Assembly (NCBI GenBank): GCA_965365625.1
Contig: CBDUCL010000094.1
Span: 1-10,758, forward strand
Origin: CAVWCW01 sp965365625
GTDB lineage: Bacteria > Pseudomonadota > Gammaproteobacteria > Chromatiales > Chromatiaceae
Direction: 5' to 3'
DNA length: 10,758 bases
This document shows positions 1 to 5,986 of the stretch, piece after piece. Under the pieces are notes generated by a model, which had not been told where the DNA came from, did not search any database, and saw only the letters and a program-made list of their open reading frames with translations. Each line of letters opens with the position of its first letter. Positions within the stretch are counted from its first letter, which is position 1. The translations under genes were made by a program, and so were the position numbers.

Positions 1-462
1 GTGCACGTTGAGCAGCTGCAGCACCTCGCCTTCTGCGATGCGGTTGGTGGCGCTGGAGAGTACCTCCATGACTTCGGTGCGGCCGATGGCCACCATCATC
101 TCGAATGCGCGGGAGTATAGGAAGTCGCCCACCAACACGCTGGCGGCGTTTCCCCAGACGGTGTTGGCGGTGTCGCGGCTGCGGCGTTTCTCGGAGCCGT
201 CGACCACGTCGTCGTGCAGCAGGGTAGCGGTGTGGATGAACTCGATTATCGCCGCCAGGTCGACGTGGCGCTCGCCTCGGTAGCCGGCCGCTCGGGCAGC
301 GAGCAGCACGATCATCGGCCGCAACCGCTTGCCGCCGCTGCTGATGATGTAGTGGCCGATCTGGTTGATCAGCACCACGTCGGACCGCAGGCGCTCCAGG
401 ATCAGCCGGTTGACCGCCTGCATGTCGTCCGCAATCAGCTCGCGGATGGGGGCTATTTCCAT
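1..462 (-). CDS. ispB: Octaprenyl (polyprenyl) diphosphate synthase, N-terminal part, runs off the window
   Basis: The first 154 residues are present; the C-terminal half, including the second Asp-rich motif, lies beyond position 1. The enzyme is a trans-polyprenyl synthase that extends farnesyl diphosphate with isopentenyl diphosphate to make the ubiquinone side chain. The first aspartate-rich motif, LLHDDVVD, is intact with DDVVD at residues 84-88. The substrate-binding GGKRLRPM segment is at residues 43-50 and a GNAASVLVGDF segment at 104-114. The N-terminus aligns with E. coli IspB from its first residue, which supports the ATG at 462. I see no strong Shine-Dalgarno sequence before it. 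The gene is divergent from rplU, as in most gammaproteobacteria, and a sigma70-like promoter sits just upstream. Length and motifs make another long-chain prenyl synthase possible, but context favours ispB. Confidence 0.95.
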   Translation of the reverse strand, partial: MEIAPIRELIADDMQAVNRLILERLRSDVVLINQIGHYIISSGGKRLRPMIVLLAARAAGYRGERHVDLAAIIEFIHTATLLHDDVVDGSEKRRSRDTANTVWGNAASVLVGDFLYSRAFEMMVAIGRTEVMEVLSSATNRIAEGEVLQLLNVH

Positions 463-494
463 GGATTTCGTGTCAATTCGCGCGAAGTTAGCGA

Positions 495-523
495 ATCCTA
501 GGGGCCGCTCATGGGGGTGTCAA
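495..523 (-). promoter_or_regulatory. Predicted sigma70 promoter for ispB
   Basis: On the minus strand a perfect TTGACA (523 to 518) is followed after exactly 17 bases by TAGGAT (500 to 495). Transcription would start near 488, leaving a leader of roughly 26 bases before the ispB ATG at 462. This was read by eye and not scored against a model. Confidence 0.6.
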
Positions 524-551
524 CCCGCAGCTGCGCATCTGGGGATCGGAT

Positions 552-580
552 TTGACCCGGGACGGCAAGGCGAGTAGAAT
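552..580 (+). promoter_or_regulatory. Predicted sigma70 promoter for rplU-rpmA
   Basis: TTGACC (552-557) is separated by exactly 17 bases from TAGAAT (575-580). Both boxes match the consensus at five of six positions. The expected start near 587 gives a leader of about 70 bases before rplU. It is back to back with the ispB promoter, with only 28 bases between the two -35 boxes. Confidence 0.7.
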
Positions 581-609
581 TCCGCGTCTTCGGTCCGGCA
601 GAGCGTCTC

Positions 610-625
610 TCGACGTGGGCGTCGG
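610..625 (+). promoter_or_regulatory. Hairpin in the rplU mRNA leader
   Basis: CGACG (611-615), loop TGGG, CGTCG (620-624) forms a perfect five-pair stem, extendable by one U-G pair. It lies in the predicted leader, about 30 bases before the rplU start. Ribosomal-protein mRNAs often carry leader structures, so a regulatory role is possible, but the stem is short and could be chance in GC-rich DNA. Confidence 0.3.
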
Positions 626-656
626 TAGGCGTAAAGAACAGTGGGGAAATAAGGTT

Positions 657-971
657 ATGTACGCGGTGATTCAGACCGGGGGTAAGCAGCATCGGGTTGC
701 CGAGGGCGATACCCTGAAGGTGGAGAAGCTGGCGGCCGACGAGGGCGCCGCGGTCGAACTCGATAAGGTCCTGCTGGTGGCGGACGGTGACGACATCAAG
801 GTCGGTGCTCCCTACGTGGAGGGCGGCAAGGTGACCGCCACGGTCAAATCCCACGGCCGGGGCAAGAAGGTCAACATTATTAAGTTCAAGCGGCGCAAGC
901 AGCACCTGAAACGTCAGGGGCATCGGCAGTGGTACACCGAGCTGCAGATCACTGGTATCAGCGCCGGCTGA
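657..971 (+). CDS. rplU: 50S ribosomal protein L21
   Basis: This is a 104-residue protein, the usual length for L21, a 23S rRNA-binding protein of the large subunit. It starts MYAVIQTGGKQHRV, the standard L21 N-terminus. Near residues 76-97 it has the basic family signature, with FKRRKQ followed by GHRQ. The open frame extends upstream to 552, but the ATG at 657 is chosen because it matches the conserved start. GGGGAA (643-648) lies 8 bases upstream as a ribosome binding site. The gene follows a good promoter and is 15 bases upstream of rpmA, with which it forms the classical L21-L27 operon. Confidence 0.98.
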   Translation: MYAVIQTGGKQHRVAEGDTLKVEKLAADEGAAVELDKVLLVADGDDIKVGAPYVEGGKVTATVKSHGRGKKVNIIKFKRRKQHLKRQGHRQWYTELQITGISAG

Positions 972-986
972 GGAGGCGAACCAACC

Positions 987-1244
987 ATGGCACATAAAAA
1001 AGCAGGCGGTAGTTCACGCAACGGCCGCGATTCAGAATCCAAACGCTTGGGCGTCAAGGTCTTCGGCGGCCAGAGCATCAAGGCCGGCGGCATTATCGTG
1101 CGTCAGCGCGGCAATCGATTCCACAGCGGCGTCAACGTGGGCTGTGGCCGGGACCACACCCTGTTCGCCAAGGCCGACGGCAAGGTGGTGTTCGAAGTCA
1201 AGGGCGCCAACAACCGCAAGTATGTCAGCGTAGAACCGGCCTAA
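987..1244 (+). CDS. rpmA: 50S ribosomal protein L27
   Basis: This is an 85-residue protein of normal L27 length. It begins MAHKKAGGSSRNGRDS, the flexible N-terminal extension that reaches the peptidyl transferase centre in bacterial ribosomes, followed by SKRLGVKVFGGQ and the GNRFH segment typical of the family. There is no N-terminal cleavage peptide of the kind seen in Firmicutes L27. A perfect AGGAGG (971-976) overlaps the rplU stop and sits 10 bases before the ATG. A strong intrinsic terminator follows. Confidence 0.98.
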   Translation: MAHKKAGGSSRNGRDSESKRLGVKVFGGQSIKAGGIIVRQRGNRFHSGVNVGCGRDHTLFAKADGKVVFEVKGANNRKYVSVEPA

Positions 1245-1273
1245 CCGGTCGAGCGGCCGGTACCCGGCGCGTG

Positions 1274-1303
1274 AAAGGCCTCGTCCCGCGACGGGGCCTT
1301 TTT
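1274..1303 (+). terminator. Rho-independent terminator after rpmA
   Basis: A nine-pair stem, GGCCTCGTC (1277-1285) with GACGGGGCC (1290-1298), contains one G-U pair and closes a CCGC tetraloop. It is followed by TTTTT (1299-1303), and the AAA at 1274-1276 can pair with the T run to lengthen the stem to 12. It ends the rplU-rpmA transcript, at least partly. It lies only 35 bases before the obgE start, so obgE must depend on read-through or on a promoter I cannot see. Confidence 0.9.
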
Positions 1304-1337
1304 CGTTTCAGCCTGGTCGGACGGCTAACCCCTAACC

Positions 1338-2417
1338 ATGAAATTCGTTGATGAAGCGCGCATTCGGGTCGAGGCTGGGGACGGCGGCAGCGGCTGCGTC
1401 AGTTTCCGGCGCGAGAAGTACATCCCCCGCGGTGGCCCCGACGGTGGTGACGGTGGCGACGGCGGCAGCGTCTATCTGCAGGGCGACGCCGGCCTTAACA
1501 CCCTGGTGGACTTCCGCACCCAGCGTCGCTTTCGGGCCGAGCGCGGCCAGAACGGCATGGGCCGCAATTGCTACGGGCGAAAGGGGCAGAGCATCCACAT
1601 CAAGGTGCCCTTGGGCACGCAGGTCTGGGACGACGACAGCGGCGACCTGATCGGCGAGGTGCTGACCGATAAGCAAACCCTGCTCGTGGCCCGGGGCGGC
1701 GAGCACGGGCTGGGCAATGTCCGTTTCAAGAGCAGCACTAATCGGGCCCCGCGCCAGTCCACCCCCGGCACGCCCGGGGAGCGCTTCGACCTGCGCCTGG
1801 AGTTGCGGGTGCTGGCCGATGTGGGCCTGCTGGGAATGCCGAACGCGGGCAAGTCTAGCCTGATCCGGCGCGTCTCCAGCGCCCGGCCCAAGGTGGCGGA
1901 CTATCCGTTTACCACCCTGTATCCCAACCTTGGCGTGGTGCGGGTCAGCAGCGAGCGCAGCTTCGTGTTGGCCGACATCCCGGGGGTAATCGAGGGGGCC
2001 GCCGACGGGGCGGGGCTGGGCATCCGCTTTCTCAAGCATCTGGGCCGCACGCGGTTGCTGCTGCACCTGGTGGACATCGCGCCGGTGGACGAACAGGTGG
2101 ACCCGGTGGAGCAGGTGCGCCGTATCGAGGCCGAGCTGGGAAAGTTCGGCGGCGACCTGCTGTCCCGGGAGCGCTGGTTGGTATTGAACAAGGCCGACCT
2201 GCTGTCGGCTGACGAATTGGCCGCTCGGCGCGAGCGCATGCTCGCCGAGTTGGCCTGGGAGGGCCGGGTCTTCGCCATATCGGCGCTCACCGGCAGCGGG
2301 GTGGGGCGCCTGATGGCGGCGCTGATGGAGCGACTGGAGGCATTGCGCAAGGCCGAGCAGACGACTGGCTCGGAACCCGAGGACGACCAGCCCTGGGATC
2401 CTCTGGCCAATCAGTGA
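1338..2417 (+). CDS. obgE: GTPase ObgE/CgtA
   Basis: This 359-residue Obg-family GTPase acts in large-subunit ribosome maturation and the stringent response. The N-terminal glycine-rich Obg domain spans about residues 1-158, with the RGGPDGGDGGDGG run at 31-43. The G domain follows: G1 GMPNAGKSS at 166-174, switch region YPFTTLYPNLG at 189-199, G3 DIPG at 213-216, G4 NKAD at 284-287 and G5 SALTG at 315-319. The C-terminal tail is short and acidic (EPEDD), shorter than the E. coli tail. The start MKFVDEA is the conserved ObgE start, although no clear Shine-Dalgarno sequence precedes it. It is separated from rpmA by a terminator and from proB by only 7 bases, so obgE and proB are probably co-transcribed. 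Confidence 0.97.
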   Translation: MKFVDEARIRVEAGDGGSGCVSFRREKYIPRGGPDGGDGGDGGSVYLQGDAGLNTLVDFRTQRRFRAERGQNGMGRNCYGRKGQSIHIKVPLGTQVWDDDSGDLIGEVLTDKQTLLVARGGEHGLGNVRFKSSTNRAPRQSTPGTPGERFDLRLELRVLADVGLLGMPNAGKSSLIRRVSSARPKVADYPFTTLYPNLGVVRVSSERSFVLADIPGVIEGAADGAGLGIRFLKHLGRTRLLLHLVDIAPVDEQVDPVEQVRRIEAELGKFGGDLLSRERWLVLNKADLLSADELAARRERMLAELAWEGRVFAISALTGSGVGRLMAALMERLEALRKAEQTTGSEPEDDQPWDPLANQ

Positions 2418-2424
2418 TACGAGA

Positions 2425-3549
2425 ATGAACGCGCGCGACCAGATTCCCGCCACCCGGCGCTGGGTGGTCAAGATCGGCAGTGCCCTGCTCACCGGCGACG
2501 GTCAGGGCCTGAGCCGCGAGGTGCTCGCCGGCTGGGTAGACCAGATGGCGGACTGGGTCCGCTCCGGCCGCGAGCTGGTGCTGGTATCCTCAGGTGCCGT
2601 GGCCGAGGGCATGAGCCGCATGGGTTGGAAGCAGCGCCCGACCAGTCTGCACCAGCTCCAGGCCGCTGCCGCCATCGGCCAGATGGGTCTGGTCCGGGCC
2701 TGGGAATCCTGCTTCCTCAGGCACCAACTGCATACCGCACAGATCCTGCTCACCCGCGACGACCTGGCCGACCGCGGCCGCTACCTCAATGCCCGCAGTA
2801 CGCTGCGCACCCTGCTGGACTTGGGGGTGGTGCCGGTGGTGAACGAGAACGACACGGTCGCCACCGATGAGCTGCGCTTTGGAGACAACGACACCCTGGC
2901 GGCGCTAGTGGCCAATCTGATTGAGGCCGATGTCTTGGTGCTGCTGACCGACCAGCAGGGCATCTTTGACAGCGACCCGCGCAGCCATCCCGGAGCCCAT
3001 CTGATCCGGGAGACCCGAGTCGACAATCCCCAGCTCGACGAGGTCGCCGGCGGCAGCGGCAGCGGTTTGGGCAGCGGCGGGATGGTGACCAAGGTGCGGG
3101 CGGCGCGGCTGGCGGCCCGCTCCGGCACCTCGACCATTATTGCGGCGGGGGCCGAGCCGCGGGTGCTGGCGCGGCTTGCCGTAGGCGAGGACTTGGGGTC
3201 CCTGCTGGTGCCCGTGCAGGGCCCGCAGACAGCCCGCAAGCGCTGGCTTGCCGGCCACTTGCAGTTGCGCGGGCGCTTGATCCTGGATGCCGGGGCGGTG
3301 CGGGTGCTCAAGGAATCCGGCCGCAGCCTATTGGCGGTGGGGGTGAAGGCGGTGGAGGGGGACTTCGGGCGTGGCGACGTGGTCTCCTGCGTCGACGACC
3401 GGGGTCGCGAGGTAGCCCGTGGCCTGGTCAACTACGACGCCCAGGAGACCGCCCGCATCCAGGGCCAGCCCAGCACCCGATTCCAGGACATCCTGGGGTA
3501 CATCGACGACCAGGAGCTGATCCACCGGGACAATCTGGTCTTGATGTAG
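2425..3549 (+). CDS. proB: Glutamate 5-kinase
   Basis: This 374-residue enzyme is close to the usual length of the two-domain form. It phosphorylates glutamate to glutamyl-5-phosphate, the first step of proline synthesis in the cytosol. The amino-acid kinase domain shows KIGSALLTG at 16-24, LVSSGAVAEG at 53-62, VVNENDTV at 138-145, RFGDNDTLAALVAN at 151-164, LLTDQQG at 173-179 and GSGGMVTKV at 216-224, covering the ATP and glutamate sites. The C-terminal PUA domain begins near residue 279 and runs to the end, with GDFGRGDVV inside it. The gene lies 7 bases after obgE, a common gammaproteobacterial pairing. Its TAG stop lies within the conserved GTAGGAG head of a REP-like unit. proA is not in the window. 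Confidence 0.97.
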   Translation: MNARDQIPATRRWVVKIGSALLTGDGQGLSREVLAGWVDQMADWVRSGRELVLVSSGAVAEGMSRMGWKQRPTSLHQLQAAAAIGQMGLVRAWESCFLRHQLHTAQILLTRDDLADRGRYLNARSTLRTLLDLGVVPVVNENDTVATDELRFGDNDTLAALVANLIEADVLVLLTDQQGIFDSDPRSHPGAHLIRETRVDNPQLDEVAGGSGSGLGSGGMVTKVRAARLAARSGTSTIIAAGAEPRVLARLAVGEDLGSLLVPVQGPQTARKRWLAGHLQLRGRLILDAGAVRVLKESGRSLLAVGVKAVEGDFGRGDVVSCVDDRGREVARGLVNYDAQETARIQGQPSTRFQDILGYIDDQELIHRDNLVLM

Positions 3550-3575
3550 GAGCGCCGCCCTCGGCGCGAACCGGC
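3546..3575 (+). repeat. REP-like unit, left copy (plus orientation)
   Basis: The unit starts with GTAGGAG and continues into a perfect hairpin, GCGCCG (3552-3557), loop CCCT, CGGCGC (3562-3567), then GAACCGG. The GTAGGAGCG head plus a GC-rich palindrome is the layout of REP elements known in Pseudomonas and Xanthomonas relatives. The proB stop codon is bases 3547-3549 of the unit. An inverted partner lies 24 bases downstream. Confidence 0.7.
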
Positions 3576-3599
3576 GTCAGACGGGCGGGGCCTTGAAGC

Positions 3600-3629
3600 C
3601 CGGAATCGGCGCGGGGGCGCGCCTCCTAC
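3600..3629 (-). repeat. REP-like unit, right copy (minus orientation)
   Basis: Read on the minus strand, this copy has the same GTAGGAG head, then GGCGCG, loop CCCC, CGCGCC (a perfect six-pair stem), then GATTCCGG. On the plus strand the stem halves are 3608-3613 and 3618-3623, with an additional outer stem of GCCCG (3598-3602) with CGGGC (3629-3633). Together with the left copy it forms a head-out inverted pair of the REPIN/BIME kind. It sits between two converging genes, where it could slow or terminate transcription from both sides. No T-rich terminator is visible there. Confidence 0.7.
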
Positions 3630-3633
3630 GGGC

Positions 3634-3909
3634 TCATCCCCCCTTGATCTTCAGCGCCGACTTCTTCTTCGCCTGTTTGTTCTTGCTCTGCCAGGTGATG
3701 CGCAGGTTAATGCGGTTCTGGTTGTCTTCCTGGCTGGCAGTCAGTTTGAGATGCAACAGTCCTTCGGGGTTAAGCACGAGCTGGTCGTCTGCGTCGCTCA
3801 ATTCCAGGCGGCCGGCGGCCAGTCCGGCGCACAGGGCCTGCAGGACTTCCTGGATCGATTTCCCGTCTTGCAGGGATTCGTGGCGGAAGCTCTGTTTACT
3901 TTCTCTCAT
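3634..3909 (-). CDS. Amphi-Trp domain protein (GAK-system component)
   Basis: This is a 91-residue soluble protein. Residues 5-74 fit the amphi-Trp domain pattern: an N-terminal helix with SIQEVLQALCAGLAAGRLEL, a LVLNPEGLLHLKLTAS strand pair, and a final amphipathic strand, NRINLRITW, ending in the eponymous Trp73. A lysine-rich tail (residues 76-89) follows and is probably disordered. The molecular role of the domain is unknown; in databases it is one of the three hallmark parts of the GAK system. The ATG overlaps the stop of the metallophosphoesterase gene as ATGA, which implies translational coupling. It is the last gene of the operon. The longer open frame reaching to 4476 is out-of-frame shadow of the phosphoesterase gene. 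I am confident in the gene and fairly confident in the family. Confidence 0.85.
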   Translation of the reverse strand: MRESKQSFRHESLQDGKSIQEVLQALCAGLAAGRLELSDADDQLVLNPEGLLHLKLTASQEDNQNRINLRITWQSKNKQAKKKSALKIKGG

Positions 3910-5276
3910 TTGGATTTGCTCCTGCCTTGGGCCGCGGCCCGCAGACGCTGCAACACTACCTCTGGTTGAAACAGCTTGATGAACGGATAGTCGGCGCTGA
4001 TCCCCAGGGCCTGGCCGCTGGGATGGAAGATGGTAACCGAGGCCCCGAGGCCATTGAGCCCTTCCTTGCGTCGCGTATTGCGGTCCAGGGTGGTGTCGCA
4101 TTCGAAGTTGATCATGCCCTTGCGCAGCATGATGCGCTGGCCGTGCAACAGGTTGCGGTGGCCGTGGACGATGGCGTGGATGCCCTTGCTGTGCACCGCG
4201 TCGATGCCGCGTCGGGTCAGCGGCATGTCGACCTCCCGGTACTTGGTGCGGATGGTGTTGGCCAGCGGCCCGTAATAGAACTCGAACGGGTCGCCTTCGA
4301 CCTGCTGGCGGAACTTGCGGTTCAGGTGCTTGAGGCCTCGCTGGTTGAGGATGCGGGCGATGCGGTCGTCGAGGCCGGCGTGGATAAACAGGAAGGACCC
4401 GTCCTTGTGCGCCAGCCGCATCTGGCGGTAGAACCAGGCGAACTCTCCCTTGGGTTCCAGAAACAGTTTGCGCCACTGCCGGGTGGCGGCATAGACCTCG
4501 CGCAGGCTCAGCCCGGCGCGCTGGCAGTGTCCTTCAAACCCTTCCATCTTGGCCCGCAGGCGCTTGATCTCGCGCTCGATGCCGGCATCCGGCATCACCC
4601 AACTGGCCAATTCGGGAAACTCCTTGAACCAGCGTTTGGACGGGTACAGCCGGCGCCGGCACTCGCGGGTGCTGGGGACGTTCTCCAGCGCTTTTTTTCC
4701 GGTGAGATAGTGGTCGCGGATCTCTTGGAGAAAGGGCACGACCTTCGGCCCCATGCGGATAAAAAAGTGCTCGGTGCGCGGGTCGGTGGCCAGCTCCAGG
4801 GAGCGAATGCCCAGCAGCATGCGGATATCGTGGTTGCCCGCCAGGATGCGCACTCGGGCCCCCTGGTCCATCAGCCCGCGCAGTATCCGCAGTACTCGCA
4901 GACTGCTGGGGCCTTTATCGAAACAGTCGCCGCCGATCAGGAAGCGCGCCTGGCGGCCGGCCTTGGTCAGCGTGAAGTCGGTATCGCCCGGGCCGGTCTT
5001 TTTGACCCCGCCTGACGCTACCAGGGAGGCGAAAAAGGCGTCGGCATCCGCGTGCAGGTCGGAGAAGAAATAGGTGGTGCGGCTTGGCCACCGCCAGCTG
5101 TCGCGGGTGATCAGGGTCTCCAGCTCCTTTGACAAGCTGCGGTAATGGGAGCGGTCCTTACCCATGGAACGCGGATTGCCGGGGGCCCAGAGCTCGCACT
5201 TGCGCGGCAGGGTTGCCTGCACCCATTCGTGACCGCGATAACGGGGTAGGGTCTGATTATAGCGGGGCTTTTTCAT
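3906..5276 (-). CDS. Calcineurin-like metallophosphoesterase
   Basis: This 456-residue protein carries the full set of metal-site motifs of the calcineurin-like/PPP superfamily: FSDLHAD (Asp73, His75), GGDCFDKG (Asp117, Asp120), GNHD (Asn148, His149, Asp150), FIHAG (His299) and HGHR (His371, His373). The PPP-like GDCFDKG and HAGLDD motifs suggest phosphatase or dinucleoside-polyphosphatase chemistry; the substrate is unknown. It is longer than a simple domain. About 65 extra residues precede the fold, and a charged, probably helical insert spans about 185-280, between the GNHD and HAG motifs. There is no signal peptide or membrane segment. It starts 7 bases after the upstream histidine phosphatase and overlaps the amphi-Trp gene by 4 bases, which ties it to the GAK operon. 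Confidence 0.9.
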   Translation of the reverse strand: MKKPRYNQTLPRYRGHEWVQATLPRKCELWAPGNPRSMGKDRSHYRSLSKELETLITRDSWRWPSRTTYFFSDLHADADAFFASLVASGGVKKTGPGDTDFTLTKAGRQARFLIGGDCFDKGPSSLRVLRILRGLMDQGARVRILAGNHDIRMLLGIRSLELATDPRTEHFFIRMGPKVVPFLQEIRDHYLTGKKALENVPSTRECRRRLYPSKRWFKEFPELASWVMPDAGIEREIKRLRAKMEGFEGHCQRAGLSLREVYAATRQWRKLFLEPKGEFAWFYRQMRLAHKDGSFLFIHAGLDDRIARILNQRGLKHLNRKFRQQVEGDPFEFYYGPLANTIRTKYREVDMPLTRRGIDAVHSKGIHAIVHGHRNLLHGQRIMLRKGMINFECDTTLDRNTRRKEGLNGLGASVTIFHPSGQALGISADYPFIKLFQPEVVLQRLRAAAQGRSKSK

Positions 5277-5283
5277 TGCAGGC

Positions 5284-5982
5284 TCAATCGGTGAACTCGC
5301 TGTTGCTGCGGCGGAGCTTCCAGTCGCCGGCTACCTGCTGCCAGCTGCCGTCCGCCAGCAACTCCAGATAGACCGGACTCGCATGATACATGCTCAGGCG
5401 GGCGATATCCTCGAATCGAAGCACCCCCAGCCGGTACGCCGCGTGGCGAAAGGCCGCGCCGTGGCCGACGAACAGCTTCAGGCTGTCGCCGTCCGCTTGG
5501 CCCCTGAGGGCCTGCATGCGGGTCTGCAGGTGGGCGGCCACCCGTTCTCCGGCTTCGAGCAGGGACTCGGCCCCTTGCAGCGGCAGGCGGTAGTGGCTAT
5601 CGGCTTTCCAGTTCGGCGGTGGCTCGGGATAACGCGGATCGTCCCGCAGCACCGCCGCGATCTCGTCCTGGTTCAGATTGGCGGCGCTGCCCAAGCCGCG
5701 CTCGGCCAAGGCGTCGAAGCCCTCGATCGGCGGTTCCCGATCCGCATTCAGGGCCAAGCCGATAATGCGCGCCGTCTGCCAGGCCCGCAGGAGTTGCGAG
5801 CTGTCGATCGGGTCGATCAGCCGCCAGCCCTGGGCCCGGGCCTCGGCGCCGATGGCGGCGGCGGCTCGAGCCGCTTGGGCCTCGCCCTCTGCGTTCAGCG
5901 GATACGGCTGGTGGGCGCTCGGGGTGTTGGGCCGCTGTCGGTAGTCGCCGTGGCGGATCAGGGCCGCGATCAGGCGCGCCAT
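5284..5982 (-). CDS. Histidine phosphatase family protein (phosphoglycerate-mutase-like)
   Basis: This 232-residue protein is of the histidine phosphatase superfamily. The phosphate-pocket RHG motif (Arg10, His11, Gly12) follows a hydrophobic strand, and His11 is the expected phosphohistidine nucleophile. Other catalytic positions are Arg66 in SSQLLRAWQTA, Glu94 in LAERGLG and the second histidine, His174, in FVGHGAAFRHA. The size and layout fit the PGM/cobC-type branch rather than the short SixA type found in the next gene upstream. The substrate is unknown. No strong ribosome binding site is seen, but the gene starts only 4 bases after its upstream neighbour's stop, so coupling is likely. 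Confidence 0.88.
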   Translation of the reverse strand: MARLIAALIRHGDYRQRPNTPSAHQPYPLNAEGEAQAARAAAAIGAEARAQGWRLIDPIDSSQLLRAWQTARIIGLALNADREPPIEGFDALAERGLGSAANLNQDEIAAVLRDDPRYPEPPPNWKADSHYRLPLQGAESLLEAGERVAAHLQTRMQALRGQADGDSLKLFVGHGAAFRHAAYRLGVLRFEDIARLSMYHASPVYLELLADGSWQQVAGDWKLRRSNSEFTD

Positions 5983-5986
5983 CGGC

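Noticed and set aside
1332..2492. A 386-residue minus-strand open frame opposite obgE
   Set aside because: ObgE on the plus strand is unmistakable, and the antisense frame exists because of GC-rich codon use.
3910..4476. An N-terminal extension of the amphi-Trp frame
   Set aside because: It overlaps the metallophosphoesterase in another frame and is Pro/Arg/Gln-rich nonsense. The ATGA overlap marks the real start.
4692..4698. A run of seven A (minus strand) matching an A AAA AAA slippery heptamer in the phosphoesterase gene
   Set aside because: The main frame continues through it with catalytic motifs on both sides, and nothing suggests a programmed frameshift.
3927..5015. A 362-residue plus-strand open frame opposite the metallophosphoesterase
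   Set aside because: It mirrors the coding frame of a gene with five intact catalytic motifs and shows no motif of its own.
5257..5262. A perfect TATAAT on the minus strand near the start of the metallophosphoesterase gene
   Set aside because: It is inside codons 6-7 of the gene, and the nearest TTGA-like -35 is about 20 bases away. A start there would miss the gene's own ATG.
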